NCBI RefSeq assembly: GCF_022662335.1
Contig: NZ_JAKNQJ010000003.1
Location: 62,001 to 126,000 of the forward strand
Source of the DNA: Sphingomonas sp. CROZ-RG-20F-R02-07
Lineage (GTDB): Bacteria > Pseudomonadota > Alphaproteobacteria > Sphingomonadales > Sphingomonadaceae
Length of the DNA stretch: 64,000 nucleotides
Direction of reading: 5' to 3'
The translations under genes and the position numbers were made by a program. The number at the start of each line of letters is the position of its first letter. The first letter of the stretch is position 1. The notes under the pieces are model-generated. The model made no database searches. It was given only the letters and a program-made list of their open reading frames with translations, and was not told the DNA's origin. This document shows, piece by piece, positions 16,484 to 24,799 of this stretch.

Positions 16484-16600
16484 GCGGGGTAACGTTACCC
16501 TTTACGCCGTTCGCCCCGAGCCTGTCCCGCATGAAGGCTCGACCGCGGAGAGCGGGCTTCGACACGCTCAGCACGAACGGAGCGGGAGACGGTATCGAAC
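16484..16600. repeat. Dispersed intergenic repeat A (full copy)
   Basis: Contains a GGGTAACGTTACCC palindrome, then CCGTTCG (16507-16513) and CGAACGG (16574-16580) around a hairpin-forming core with CTTCGACACGCTCAGCACG, and a GAGACGGTATCGAAC end. The 43863-43985 copy has the same order. It separates pyk from the convergent toxin-antitoxin pair. Confidence 0.8.
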
Positions 16601-16612
16601 CCTCAACCCGCT

Positions 16613-17005
16613 TCAGGCGATCCACGCGACCGGGTGGTCCGCCAGCCGCGCATCGCGGGTGAGCAGGCGGGCGCCCAGCTGCTGCGCATGGGTGAGCAGC
16701 ATCTCGTCGAACGGATCCTTGTGCGCGAGCGGCGGCACCAGCGGTGCGACGCAATCGTCGGGGTGCAGAGGCTCGAGGCGCATGTCGCTTCTGACCACGA
16801 ACGTCAGCGTCTGTTCGGGCGAGATCTCGCCCTTGCGACGGCCGTGACGATCGCGCGCATTCCACTTGATCCGGGTCTCCCATAACGACACCACCGATAC
16901 GTGCAGGCGTTCGGCGGACTCGATTGCCGCCTGTTCGCCCCGCGAGATCTTGTCGGGATACAGCATCAGCCATAGCAGGAAGTGCGTATCGAGCAGCAGG
17001 ATCAT
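16613..17005 (-). CDS. vapC: PIN-domain toxin (VapC-like)
   Basis: A 130-residue PIN ribonuclease. Acidic active-site residues are at the expected places: D6 (LLLDTHFLLW), E43 (SLWETRIK), D97 (KDPFDEML) and D118 (TRDARL). PIN toxins of this group cut tRNA or rRNA and are blocked by the adjacent antitoxin. The start ATG overlaps the antitoxin stop (ATGA), a standard antitoxin-toxin operon. All catalytic residues are present, so it should be active. Confidence 0.92.
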   Translation of the reverse strand: MILLLDTHFLLWLMLYPDKISRGEQAAIESAERLHVSVVSLWETRIKWNARDRHGRRKGEISPEQTLTFVVRSDMRLEPLHPDDCVAPLVPPLAHKDPFDEMLLTHAQQLGARLLTRDARLADHPVAWIA

Positions 17006-17310
17006 GGGGCGCCGTCGGCGGGCTCGTCGTCATAATAATCCGGCCCAAGCAACGCCTTCATCCACGCCGGATCGTTGAACTCGGCCAGCCATTCGTCGTC
17101 GAGCGGCCGCTCCAACACGATCTTGTCCAGCCCCATCTCGGCGCGGACCCGCGCAAGCCGATCCCAGTCCAGTCCCCCCTTCTTCGCAGGCGGCGGCCCC
17201 AGTTGGGCGATCGGCTTGCCGTTCTTGGTGATCGTCACCTGCTCGCCGCGCTCGGCGGCGGCCAGCGCGGTGGCGAAGTGCGCGCGGGCTTCGCGGACGG
17301 ACATTTCCAT
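17002..17310 (-). CDS. Phd/YefM-type antitoxin
   Basis: A 102-residue antitoxin. The N-terminal DNA-binding part has the Phd/YefM pattern (MSVREARAHFATALAAAERG then EQVTITKNGKPIAQL); the acidic C-terminus (DDEWLAEFNDPAWMKALLGP, ending DYYDDEPADGAP) should wrap the PIN toxin. It is the first gene of the pair, and a perfect 11-base inverted repeat lies 13 bases upstream, consistent with autorepression. ATG at 17310 is chosen; a second ATG two codons later is also possible. Confidence 0.9.
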   Translation of the reverse strand: MEMSVREARAHFATALAAAERGEQVTITKNGKPIAQLGPPPAKKGGLDWDRLARVRAEMGLDKIVLERPLDDEWLAEFNDPAWMKALLGPDYYDDEPADGAP

Positions 17311-17322
17311 GGGTCGCGCTCC

Positions 17323-17348
17323 TTTGGTGTACACGGTTGTACACCAAA
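17323..17348 (-). promoter_or_regulatory. Toxin-antitoxin operator palindrome
   Basis: TTTGGTGTACA (17323-17333) and TGTACACCAAA (17338-17348) are perfect inverted arms around CGGT. The position directly before the antitoxin start fits an autoregulatory operator. Confidence 0.8.
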
Positions 17349-17353
17349 CGCCG

Positions 17354-17968
17354 TCAGGCGCCAACCAGCCCCAGATCGCGCAACTGGCCGCGCAAGGTGG
17401 GCGCATCCACGAAATGCAGCCCGGTCATGCCGAGCGCGCAGGCGGCGTCGACATTGTCGCGCCGGTCGTCGATGAACACCGTGCCGTTGGCGTCCAGGCC
17501 GAACCGGTCCAGCGCCAGGCGGAAGATCGCCGGATCGGGCTTGGCGCACTTTTCGTCGCCCGAGACGACGATGTCGCGAAACCGGTCGAACAGGTGCGCT
17601 TCCTGCGCGCGGAACGGCGGGAAGAATTCGCCCGAGAAATTGGTGATCGCGAACAGCGGCACGCCGCGCGCGTCGAGTTCCTCGACCAATGCGGTCATGC
17701 CCGGAAGCGCCGGGCCGATGCTCTCCAGGAAGCGGGGGCCCCAGGCAGCGATCAGCGCGGCATGCTGCGGATGCGCCGCCGTGAGTTCGGCCGACGTCTC
17801 CGCGAAGGGACGTCCGGCATCATGCTGGAAATGCCATTCGACCGTGACGACGTCGCGCAGGAACGCGTCGAGCGTCTCACCCCCGGGGATGAGACGCTCG
17901 TACAGGAACCGCGGGCTCCAGTCGTAGAGAACGTGGCCGACGTCGAAAACGACGGCACGCGCCGGCAT
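17354..17968 (-). CDS. HAD-superfamily hydrolase
   Basis: A 204-residue haloacid-dehalogenase-like protein. Motif I is VVFDVGHVLYDW (nucleophile Asp about residue 9; the second Asp of DxD is Gly, as in the YihX-like subgroup), motif II ITNFSGEF, motif III KPDPAIF, motif IV FIDDRRDNV. Probably a small-molecule phosphatase; substrate unknown. It lies two bases after rpmJ on the same strand. Confidence 0.88.
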   Translation of the reverse strand: MPARAVVFDVGHVLYDWSPRFLYERLIPGGETLDAFLRDVVTVEWHFQHDAGRPFAETSAELTAAHPQHAALIAAWGPRFLESIGPALPGMTALVEELDARGVPLFAITNFSGEFFPPFRAQEAHLFDRFRDIVVSGDEKCAKPDPAIFRLALDRFGLDANGTVFIDDRRDNVDAACALGMTGLHFVDAPTLRGQLRDLGLVGA

Positions 17969-17970
17969 GC

Positions 17971-18096
17971 TCAGCCCTGGCGGGCCTTGAAGCGGCGGTT
18001 CGTCTTGTTGATGACATAGGTGCGGCCGCGACGGCGGATCACGCGATTGTCGCGATGCCGGTCCTTGAGAGACTTGAGGGAATTGCGGATCTTCAT
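17971..18096 (-). CDS. rpmJ: 50S ribosomal protein L36 (type B)
   Basis: A 41-residue basic protein, [20 protein letters not shown] then [20 protein letters not shown], matching the L36/YkgO form without the zinc-binding cysteines. L36 is a small protein of the large ribosomal subunit. It ends two bases before the HAD gene start. Too short for routine ORF lists but unmistakable. Confidence 0.95.
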   Translation of the reverse strand: MKIRNSLKSLKDRHRDNRVIRRRGRTYVINKTNRRFKARQG

Positions 18097-18251
18097 GATC
18101 GATTCGCTTCTTTGAATAGGGTTGTTCTACGGAAAGCGCGTCGCCTAGATGCGGGTGCCCACCAAGTCAAGATGCGGGAACCCGGATGCCGGGTCCGCGC
18201 GTTCCCCGTCACGGCTCCCAAGCCACCGTTCCAGTCGAAAAGGCGTATCCC

Positions 18252-18863
18252 ATGAAGCACGGTCCGATCGCTGCCCTGGCCCTTACCGCGACCCTGCTGG
18301 CGGGGTGCACGACCGCCGGCAACCTGCCGCCGACGGAGGTGCTGCGCTACCATCTGGGCGCCGATGTCGCGCGCGGCACGATCGCGGTCGCCCCGCCCGC
18401 CGATGCGGGCCCCGCGACGATCGAGTTCCAGACCTATGCCGATGCGGTGCGCGCGCAATTGCTGCAGGCGGGCTATGCCGATCCCGCGCCCGGCACGCCG
18501 GCGCAGTTCACCGCGATCGTGACGTTCGACACGCAGACGCAGGAGGGGCCGCCGCGCCGTTCGCCGTTCAGCGTCGGGCTGGGCGGCGCGAGCTTCGGCG
18601 GCAACCGCGGTGGCGGCGTCGGGCTGGGCGGCGGCGTGTCCTTCCCGGTCGGCGGCGGTGGCCGCGGGCGCGAGGTGCTGCTGACCCAATTGTCGGTCGC
18701 GATCCAGCGCGCCGACCGGACGCCGGTGTGGGAAGGCCATGCGCACACCGCCGCCGATCTGCGCTCGCCGCAATCGGCGACCCCGGCGCAGGCGGCGAAA
18801 CTGGCCGCGGCGCTGTTCACGGGGTTTCCCGGTGAGTCCGGGCGGACTATCACCGTCCGATGA
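18252..18863 (+). CDS. DUF4136 lipoprotein
   Basis: A 203-residue lipoprotein: signal with lipobox LLAGC (acylated Cys about residue 19), then a DUF4136-like body (VLRYHLGADVARGTIAV, FQTYADAVRAQLLQAGY) and a Gly-rich stretch in the middle. Function unknown; probably periplasmic, membrane anchored. The stop overlaps the next gene (ATGA), suggesting a two-gene unit with the carboxypeptidase. Confidence 0.82.
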   Translation: MKHGPIAALALTATLLAGCTTAGNLPPTEVLRYHLGADVARGTIAVAPPADAGPATIEFQTYADAVRAQLLQAGYADPAPGTPAQFTAIVTFDTQTQEGPPRRSPFSVGLGGASFGGNRGGGVGLGGGVSFPVGGGGRGREVLLTQLSVAIQRADRTPVWEGHAHTAADLRSPQSATPAQAAKLAAALFTGFPGESGRTITVR

Positions 18864-19969
18864 GCCTTCGCATCAATGCCGCCTTCGACGGCGGGAACAT
18901 CCGGGTCGTCGCCATCGACGGCGATCGGGTCAATCTCGAGATCGTGCCCGATCGCGATTCGGACTTCTTCCAATGGTTCTATTTCCGCGTGGCGGGGGCT
19001 CGTGGGCGGACGCTCCGCTTCCGCATCCTGAACGCAGGCCAGTCCGCCTATCCGTTCGGCTGGCCCGGCTACAAGGTGCGCGCGAGCGCCGACCGGGTCC
19101 ACTGGCCGATGATCGAGACGCGCTATGACGACGGCGTGCTGAGCTTCGACTGGACGGCTGCGGGTGATCTGGCCTGGTTCGCCTATTTCGAGCCCTATCC
19201 CATGGAGCGGCACGCGTCCCTCGTCGCGCGGATCGCGCAGGCACCCGGCGTCACCCACCGCGAACTCGGGCAGAGCCTCGACGGGCAGGCGATCGACTGC
19301 TTGACGATCGGCACGGGGCCGCGGCCGGTGTGGATCTATGGCCGCCAGCACCCCGGCGAATCGATGACCGAATGGTGGATGGAGGGCGCGCTCGACTGGC
19401 TGATCCGCCCGGAGGCCGCGCCGCTGCTGGCCAAGGCCACCGTCCATGTCGTCCCCAACATGAACCCCGACGGCACGCGCCGCGGCCATCTGCGCACCAA
19501 CGCCGCGGGCGTGAACCTCAACCGCGAATGGGCGGCGCCCTCCGCGGAGCGCAGCCCCGAAGTGCTCTGCGTGCTCGCGGCGATGGACGAAACCGGCGTC
19601 GACGTCGCGATGGACGTGCATGGCGACGAGGCGATCCCCGCCAATTTCCTCGCCGGGTTCGAGGGCATTCCCCGCTGGACCGACGCGCACGGCGCCAAAT
19701 TCTACGAATATGGCCGCCGCCTCGCCGCGCACACGCCCGATTTCCAGACGGAAAAGGGCTATCCACGATCCGCGCCCGGCCAGGCGAACCTGACGATGTC
19801 GACCAACCAGCTCGCCGAGCGGTTCGGCGCGGTCAGCATGACGCTCGAGATGCCGTTCAAGGATCACGATCCCAATCCCGACGCGACCTATGGCTGGTCG
19901 GGCGAGCGCTCGCAGCGGCTCGGGCGATCGATGCTCGAAACGCTCGCCCAGATGATCGACGAACTCTGA
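18860..19969 (+). CDS. M14 zinc carboxypeptidase, cytosolic-carboxypeptidase (CCP/Nna1)-like
   Basis: A 369-residue cytoplasmic enzyme without a signal peptide. An N-terminal beta domain (residues 1-115, with RDSDFFQWFYFRVAG) is typical of the CCP subgroup that trims glutamates from proteins in eukaryotes. The catalytic domain has zinc ligands H164 and E167 (GRQHPGESMTEWW), H254 (MDVHGDE), substrate-binding NPDGTRRGHLRTNAAGVNLN and the catalytic E330 (TLEMPF). All key residues are present. Bacterial substrates are unknown. Confidence 0.9.
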   Translation: MSLRINAAFDGGNIRVVAIDGDRVNLEIVPDRDSDFFQWFYFRVAGARGRTLRFRILNAGQSAYPFGWPGYKVRASADRVHWPMIETRYDDGVLSFDWTAAGDLAWFAYFEPYPMERHASLVARIAQAPGVTHRELGQSLDGQAIDCLTIGTGPRPVWIYGRQHPGESMTEWWMEGALDWLIRPEAAPLLAKATVHVVPNMNPDGTRRGHLRTNAAGVNLNREWAAPSAERSPEVLCVLAAMDETGVDVAMDVHGDEAIPANFLAGFEGIPRWTDAHGAKFYEYGRRLAAHTPDFQTEKGYPRSAPGQANLTMSTNQLAERFGAVSMTLEMPFKDHDPNPDATYGWSGERSQRLGRSMLETLAQMIDEL

Positions 19970-19979
19970 AGGCGGCGCG

Positions 19980-20465
19980 GTGATCGAGCTTCGCGAAGAC
20001 GATCCGCGCGCACCGCATGTCGCCGCGCTGCTCGCCTTCCACCGCAAGGATGCGCAGGCCGATTCGCCACCCGAATTCCGCCATTCGCTCGATGCGGACG
20101 GCCTCAGCGCGGCTTGCGTCACCTTCTGGACCGCGTGGCACGACGGCGCGCTCGCCGGCCTGTGTGCGCTGAAGGATCTGGGCGAGGGCGCCGGCGAAGT
20201 GAAATCGATGCGCACCGCGCCCGGGCAGCTGCGCCGCGGCGTCGGCCGCGCGATGCTCGCGCACGTCATGGAAACCGCACGCGCGCGGGGCTATCGCCGA
20301 TTGTATCTGGAGACGGGCACCTCGTCCGCCTTCGCCGCCGCCAGCCGGCTCTACGAGGCCGCGGGCTTCGTGGACGGGCCCGTGTTCGGCGGCTATCCGC
20401 CAAGCCCGCACAACCGCTTCATGACCATTTCGCTCGAAGGATCGCCATGCCCACCCTCGTCCTGA
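19980..20465 (+). CDS. GNAT-family N-acetyltransferase
   Basis: A 161-residue acetyltransferase. The acetyl-CoA site is seen in [20 protein letters not shown] (RxxGxG/A loop) and the late motif [20 protein letters not shown] with GF. Resembles YsnE/ElaA-like acyltransferases; substrate unknown. GTG start at 19980. The C-terminus overlaps gpmA by 19 bases. Confidence 0.88.
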   Translation: MIELREDDPRAPHVAALLAFHRKDAQADSPPEFRHSLDADGLSAACVTFWTAWHDGALAGLCALKDLGEGAGEVKSMRTAPGQLRRGVGRAMLAHVMETARARGYRRLYLETGTSSAFAAASRLYEAAGFVDGPVFGGYPPSPHNRFMTISLEGSPCPPSS

Positions 20466-21133
20466 TCCGCCACGGCCAGTCCGCCTGGAACCTCGAAAAC
20501 CGCTTCACCGGCTGGTGGGACGTGGACGTGACCGAAAAGGGCGCGGCCGAAGCGCGCGCGGCGGGCGCCATGATGGCCGCCAAGGGCCTGGATTTCGACC
20601 AGACCTTCACCTCGCTCCAGACGCGCGCGATCAAGACGCTCGATCTCGCGCTCGAGGCGATGGGCCGGCTGTGGCTTCCGGTGGAAAAGGACTGGCGGCT
20701 GAACGAGCGCCATTATGGCGGGCTGACCGGGCTCGACAAGGCGGAGACCGCGGCACGCCACGGCGACGAGCAGGTCCATGTCTGGCGCCGCAGCTTCGAC
20801 GTGCCGCCGCCGCCGCTCGAGCCGGGCAGCGCCTATGATCTGTCGCAGGACCGCCGTTATGCCGGCATCGCGATCCCCGCCACCGAAAGCCTGAAGGACA
20901 CGATCGCGCGCGTGCTACCCTATTGGGATGCCCGGATCGCGCCCGCGCTGAAGGACGGCCAGCGTGTGCTGATCTCCGCGCACGGCAATTCGCTGCGTGC
21001 GCTGGTCAAGCACCTGTCGAACATTCCCGACGATGCGATCACCGGGCTGGAGATCCCGACCGGCCAGCCGATCGTCTACGAGCTGGACGCCGCCCTCAAC
21101 GCCACCGACCGCTATTATCTGAGCGAGCGCTAG
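20447..21133 (+). CDS. gpmA: 2,3-bisphosphoglycerate-dependent phosphoglycerate mutase
   Basis: Glycolytic enzyme interconverting 3- and 2-phosphoglycerate. The 228-residue protein begins with [20 protein letters not shown] (phospho-His in RHG), has [10 protein letters not shown], and [15 protein letters not shown] with the second active-site His. The length equals the family norm. ATG at 20447 follows GAAGGA within the end of the upstream GNAT gene. Confidence 0.97.
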   Translation: MPTLVLIRHGQSAWNLENRFTGWWDVDVTEKGAAEARAAGAMMAAKGLDFDQTFTSLQTRAIKTLDLALEAMGRLWLPVEKDWRLNERHYGGLTGLDKAETAARHGDEQVHVWRRSFDVPPPPLEPGSAYDLSQDRRYAGIAIPATESLKDTIARVLPYWDARIAPALKDGQRVLISAHGNSLRALVKHLSNIPDDAITGLEIPTGQPIVYELDAALNATDRYYLSER

Positions 21134-21204
21134 GCCCGGGGGCGTTGGCGATCCTCGGCTGGATCGCCAACATCACCGTCCCGGAAAGGGAGCTGCCTCG
21201 GCGT

Positions 21205-21333
21205 TCAGAGCGGCGAGATGTGCAGATATTTGAGCAGGCCGAGCACGAGAAGCAGCAACGCGATCGCGGCGATGACGCCACCCACGTTGAAGTTGCTCTT
21301 TACGATCTTCTCGTCCTTGTTCACGTCCGCCAT
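21205..21333 (-). CDS. 42-residue membrane peptide under stress promoter
   Basis: A small protein: polar N-terminus (MADVNKDEKIVKSNFNVGG), then one transmembrane helix (VIAAIALLLLVLGLLKYLHI). A strong GGAGGATC ribosome site lies before ATG 21333, and a perfect EcfG-type promoter is 44 bases further upstream. The frame is open much further upstream into purE on the opposite strand, but signals define this short form. Function unknown; stress-induced by inference. Confidence 0.75.
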   Translation of the reverse strand: MADVNKDEKIVKSNFNVGGVIAAIALLLLVLGLLKYLHISPL

Positions 21334-21376
21334 GCTGATCCTCCCTGTTTGATGACCTGTTTGATAACAGGGGCGA

Positions 21377-21401
21377 AACGATCCTCCCGTGGCGCGGTTC
21401 C
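21377..21401 (-). promoter_or_regulatory. EcfG (general stress response) promoter
   Basis: On the minus strand GGAAC (21401-21397), 16 bases, CGTT (21380-21377): an exact match to the alphaproteobacterial EcfG consensus, correctly placed before the 42-residue membrane peptide gene. Confidence 0.75.
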
Positions 21402-21468
21402 ACCGCCCCATGCGCTTGCCCTGCCCGGGCCCGCTCGCTAGGCACGGCGCTCTCGCGCGGGGACAGGC

Positions 21469-21945
21469 ATGGCGGACGTCGGCATCATCATGGGCAGCAC
21501 CTCCGATTGGGAGACGATGCGCCACGCCGCCCATATCCTGCAGGAGCTGGACGTCGCGCACGAGACCAAGGTCGTCTCCGCACACCGCACGCCGCAGCGG
21601 CTGGTCGAATATGCCACCACGGCGGCGGCGCGCGGGCTGAAGGTGGTGATCGCGGGCGCAGGCGGCGCGGCGCATTTGCCCGGCATGGCGGCGGCGATGA
21701 CCGCGCTGCCCGTGCTCGGCGTGCCGGTGGAATCCAAGGCGCTGAAGGGCATGGATAGCCTGCTCTCGATCGTCCAGATGCCCGGCGGCATTCCGGTCGG
21801 CACGCTGGCGATCGGCAAGGCGGGGGCCAAGAATGCCGGGCTGCTCGCCGCCGCGATCCTCGCGCTGTCCGACGCCGGGCTCGCCGAGCGGCTGGCGGCT
21901 TGGCGCGCGGCGCAGACCGACGGCGTGGCGACCGATCCGCTATGA
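21469..21945 (+). CDS. purE: N5-carboxyaminoimidazole ribonucleotide mutase
   Basis: Class I PurE, moving the carboxyl group of N5-CAIR to C4 in purine synthesis. The 158-residue protein has [31 protein letters not shown] and the [19 protein letters not shown] signature. The stop overlaps the purK start (ATGA), the usual purEK operon. Confidence 0.97.
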   Translation: MADVGIIMGSTSDWETMRHAAHILQELDVAHETKVVSAHRTPQRLVEYATTAAARGLKVVIAGAGGAAHLPGMAAAMTALPVLGVPVESKALKGMDSLLSIVQMPGGIPVGTLAIGKAGAKNAGLLAAAILALSDAGLAERLAAWRAAQTDGVATDPL

Positions 21946-22997
21946 TCGCGCCCGGTGCCACGATCGGCATCCTGGGCGGCGGCCAGCTCGGACGGATGCT
22001 CGCCGTCGCCGCCGCGCAGCTCGGCTATCGCACGCACATCCTCGCGCCCGACCGCGAGAGCGTCGCCGCGCAGACCGCCTCCAGCCTCACCCGCGCGGAG
22101 TACGACGACCGCGACGCGCTGGCCGCTTTCGCCGCGGCCTGCGACGTCGTCACGTATGAATTCGAGAATGTCGCGCTCGGCCCCGTCGAGTGGCTGGCGG
22201 AGCGCATCCCCGTCCACCCCGCGCCTGCGGCGCTGCGCGTGGCACAGGAGCGCGTGGCGGAGAAGCGCTTCGTCGAGGGGCTCGGCGGCCGCCCCGCGCC
22301 CTGGGCCGCGATCGCCTCGCGCGCGGACCTCGCCGCCGCGCTGGAGCGGATCGGCACGCCCGCGATCCTGAAGACCGTGCGCTTCGGCTATGACGGCAAG
22401 GGGCAGACGGTGATCCGCGAACCCGCCGACGCCGATGCCGCATGGGACGCGATCGGCGGTCCGTCGGTCCTCGAAGGTTTCATCGCCTTCGCCCATGAAT
22501 TCTCGATCCTGATCGCCCGCGGATCGGACGGCGGCACGGTCCGCTACGACGCGCCCGACAATGTCCATGTCGATGCGATCCTGCGCACCTCCACGCTGCC
22601 CGCGGCCGCCGCCGTGCTGGCGCAGGTGGACGAGGCCACCGCGCTCGCCGGCCGGATCGCGGACGAGCTCGGCTATGTCGGCGTCCTTGCCTGCGAATTC
22701 TTCGTGGGGCCCGACGGCCCCGTGTTCAACGAGATGGCGCCGCGCGTCCACAATTCGGGCCATTGGACGATCGAGGGCGCCGAGACCTCGCAGTTCGAAA
22801 ACCATATTCGCGCGATCTGCGGCCTGCCGCTCGGTACGACCGCGCTGACCGGGCGGCAGGTGACGATGCGCAACCTGATCGGCGACGATCCCTGGGACGG
22901 CGCGCTGACCGAGCCGGGCGCGCACCTCCACCTCTATGGCAAGGGCGCCACCCGCCCCGGCCGCAAGATGGGCCATGTGACGACGGTGACGCGCTAG
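21942..22997 (+). CDS. purK: 5-(carboxyamino)imidazole ribonucleotide synthase
   Basis: ATP-grasp enzyme making N5-CAIR from AIR, bicarbonate and ATP. The 351-residue protein shows [29 protein letters not shown], the ATP-grasp acidic site [16 protein letters not shown] and a C-terminal domain ending TTVTR. Translationally coupled to purE. Its stop overlaps the stop of the convergent DUF885 gene by four bases. Confidence 0.97.
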   Translation: MIAPGATIGILGGGQLGRMLAVAAAQLGYRTHILAPDRESVAAQTASSLTRAEYDDRDALAAFAAACDVVTYEFENVALGPVEWLAERIPVHPAPAALRVAQERVAEKRFVEGLGGRPAPWAAIASRADLAAALERIGTPAILKTVRFGYDGKGQTVIREPADADAAWDAIGGPSVLEGFIAFAHEFSILIARGSDGGTVRYDAPDNVHVDAILRTSTLPAAAAVLAQVDEATALAGRIADELGYVGVLACEFFVGPDGPVFNEMAPRVHNSGHWTIEGAETSQFENHIRAICGLPLGTTALTGRQVTMRNLIGDDPWDGALTEPGAHLHLYGKGATRPGRKMGHVTTVTR

Positions 22998-24799
22998 GCG
23001 CGCGCCACCCAGTCGTCGCCGATCCGCTGGAGCACGTCGAGCGGCACGCGGCCGCTGCCCAGCACGGTGTCGTGATAGGCCTTGAGGTCGAAACGCGCGC
23101 CCATCTTCACCTTCGCCTTTTCGCGGATGCCGACGAACACCGAATGGCCGAGCTTGTAGCTCGCCGCCTGGCCCGGGTTCACGCAATATCGCTCCACCTC
23201 GCGCGCGGCGAAGCCCGGCGTTTCGCCCTCCTGCTCGATGAAGCGCTGGATGCCCTGTTCGCGGCTCCAGCGCAGATGGTGGATGCCGGTATCGACGACG
23301 CAGCGGTTCGCGCGGAACAGCATGAATTTGAGATAGCCGAGCCGCCCGAGCGGATCGTCGTCATACATGCCGATCTCGTCGGCGAGCTGCTCGGCATAAA
23401 GCGCCCAGCCCTCCGCATAGCCCGAAAAGCCCGAGACCTTGCGGATCAGCGGCAGCCGCGTGTTGGACAGCGCAAGGCCGCCCTCCTCCTGATGCCCCGG
23501 CAGCCCCTCGTGATAGACCGTCGTCGCCAGGCAGAATTTGGGCCAGTCTCCGGAATCCTTCAGGTTGAAATAGACGAGGCCGGGGCGCGATCCGTCGATC
23601 GCCGGGCTCTGGCTGAACGCCGCCGCCGCGCCCGCTTCGGTGGCGGCGGGCACGCGGCGCACCTCGAAGCTGTAGGGGGGCACGCGCGTGAAGACGCTCG
23701 GCAGGCGCTGGCGGATCGCGTCGAGGCGCGCGTTGCAATAGGCGATCGCCTGCATCTTGCCCGCATCGGTGTTGGGATAGAGCTGGCTCGGATCCTTGTA
23801 GAGCGCGGCCATCCGCGCGCCGACGCTGCCCTTGCTGAACCCCTGTTTCTTCAGCTCGGCATCGAGCCGCGCGCCGATCATCGCCGCCTGATCGAGCCCG
23901 AACTTGTGCACCTCGTCGGGCGAGAAGCGCGTCGTCGTCGTCGCCTGCAGCGCGACCGGATAGAAGGCCGCACCCTGGGGCAGCTTCCACACGCCGGCAT
24001 CGTGAGTGGCGTGTGCGCGCTGCTCGCGCGCCACGGCGATCTGGCGCTGGAGCGCGGGCAGCACGCGCGCGGTGTAGATCGACGACGCGTCGCGCGCATA
24101 GCCGTCGCCCAGCCCCTTGGCCGCCGCGCGGCGCGCCAGGCTGGTGACGACGAGCGCCTGGTCGGCCGGCACCGCGGTCTTTTCGAGCTGAGTCAGCGCG
24201 AGATCGAGGATGAAGTCGGGCGGCACCACGCCCAGGCCCGCATCGTGGCGCATCCGGTCGGTCTGCTGGTCGATCTGCGTCGCGAAGGCCGTGAGGCGCT
24301 GGAGATAGGCGTCCGCATCGCCCTTGGTCTCCACCTTGTGCTTGGTGTCGAGGAAATCGGGCACCGACTGGTACGCGCCCGACAGTTGCGAGACGACATA
24401 GGGGCTGGGGCCATAGGAGGATCCGCCGAAATCGAACGCCTGCACCGCGGCGGCCGAACGCTTGGCATAGAGCACGCATTCGAGGTCGATCCGCTCGGCA
24501 GGCGTCAGCGCGGCCATGTCGACCGCGCCCAGCCGCTTCAGATCGGCCTGAGTCGCCGCCTTGTCCGCGGCGAGTGCTGCGGGCGACTGATCGGACAGCT
24601 TCGCGCGCAGATCGGCGTTGGCGCCGGTGTCGAGCCCCAGATTGGTCGCAAATTCGGGGCTGCGGCGGAGTTGCTCCTGCACCAGCGAATCGAACAGCGC
24701 GTTCAGCGGCGTGGCCGGCGCCGCGGCGCGCGCGAAGGACGGGAGCGCCGATGCCGCGACGCTCGCGGTGGACGCCATCAGGAACGAACGACGATTCAT
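22994..24799 (-). CDS. DUF885-family exported metallopeptidase-like protein
   Basis: A 601-residue protein with a twin-arginine-type signal (NRRSFLMASTASVAASAL, cut near ARA) suggesting folded export. The body has the DUF885 hallmarks HEGLPGHQ (HExxxH zinc-type motif) and GYAEGWALYAEQLA. Family members are thought to be peptidases. The start overlaps the CocE-like gene stop (TGATG), so the two are made together. Substrate unknown. Confidence 0.88.
   Translation of the reverse strand: MNRRSFLMASTASVAASALPSFARAAAPATPLNALFDSLVQEQLRRSPEFATNLGLDTGANADLRAKLSDQSPAALAADKAATQADLKRLGAVDMAALTPAERIDLECVLYAKRSAAAVQAFDFGGSSYGPSPYVVSQLSGAYQSVPDFLDTKHKVETKGDADAYLQRLTAFATQIDQQTDRMRHDAGLGVVPPDFILDLALTQLEKTAVPADQALVVTSLARRAAAKGLGDGYARDASSIYTARVLPALQRQIAVAREQRAHATHDAGVWKLPQGAAFYPVALQATTTTRFSPDEVHKFGLDQAAMIGARLDAELKKQGFSKGSVGARMAALYKDPSQLYPNTDAGKMQAIAYCNARLDAIRQRLPSVFTRVPPYSFEVRRVPAATEAGAAAAFSQSPAIDGSRPGLVYFNLKDSGDWPKFCLATTVYHEGLPGHQEEGGLALSNTRLPLIRKVSGFSGYAEGWALYAEQLADEIGMYDDDPLGRLGYLKFMLFRANRCVVDTGIHHLRWSREQGIQRFIEQEGETPGFAAREVERYCVNPGQAASYKLGHSVFVGIREKAKVKMGARFDLKAYHDTVLGSGRVPLDVLQRIGDDWVARA

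Noticed and set aside
18177..18203. GGAAC...CGTT pair before the DUF4136 gene
   Set aside because: The spacer is 18 bases, outside the 16-17 of EcfG promoters, and the segment is mostly an inverted GGGAAC/GTTCCC repeat.
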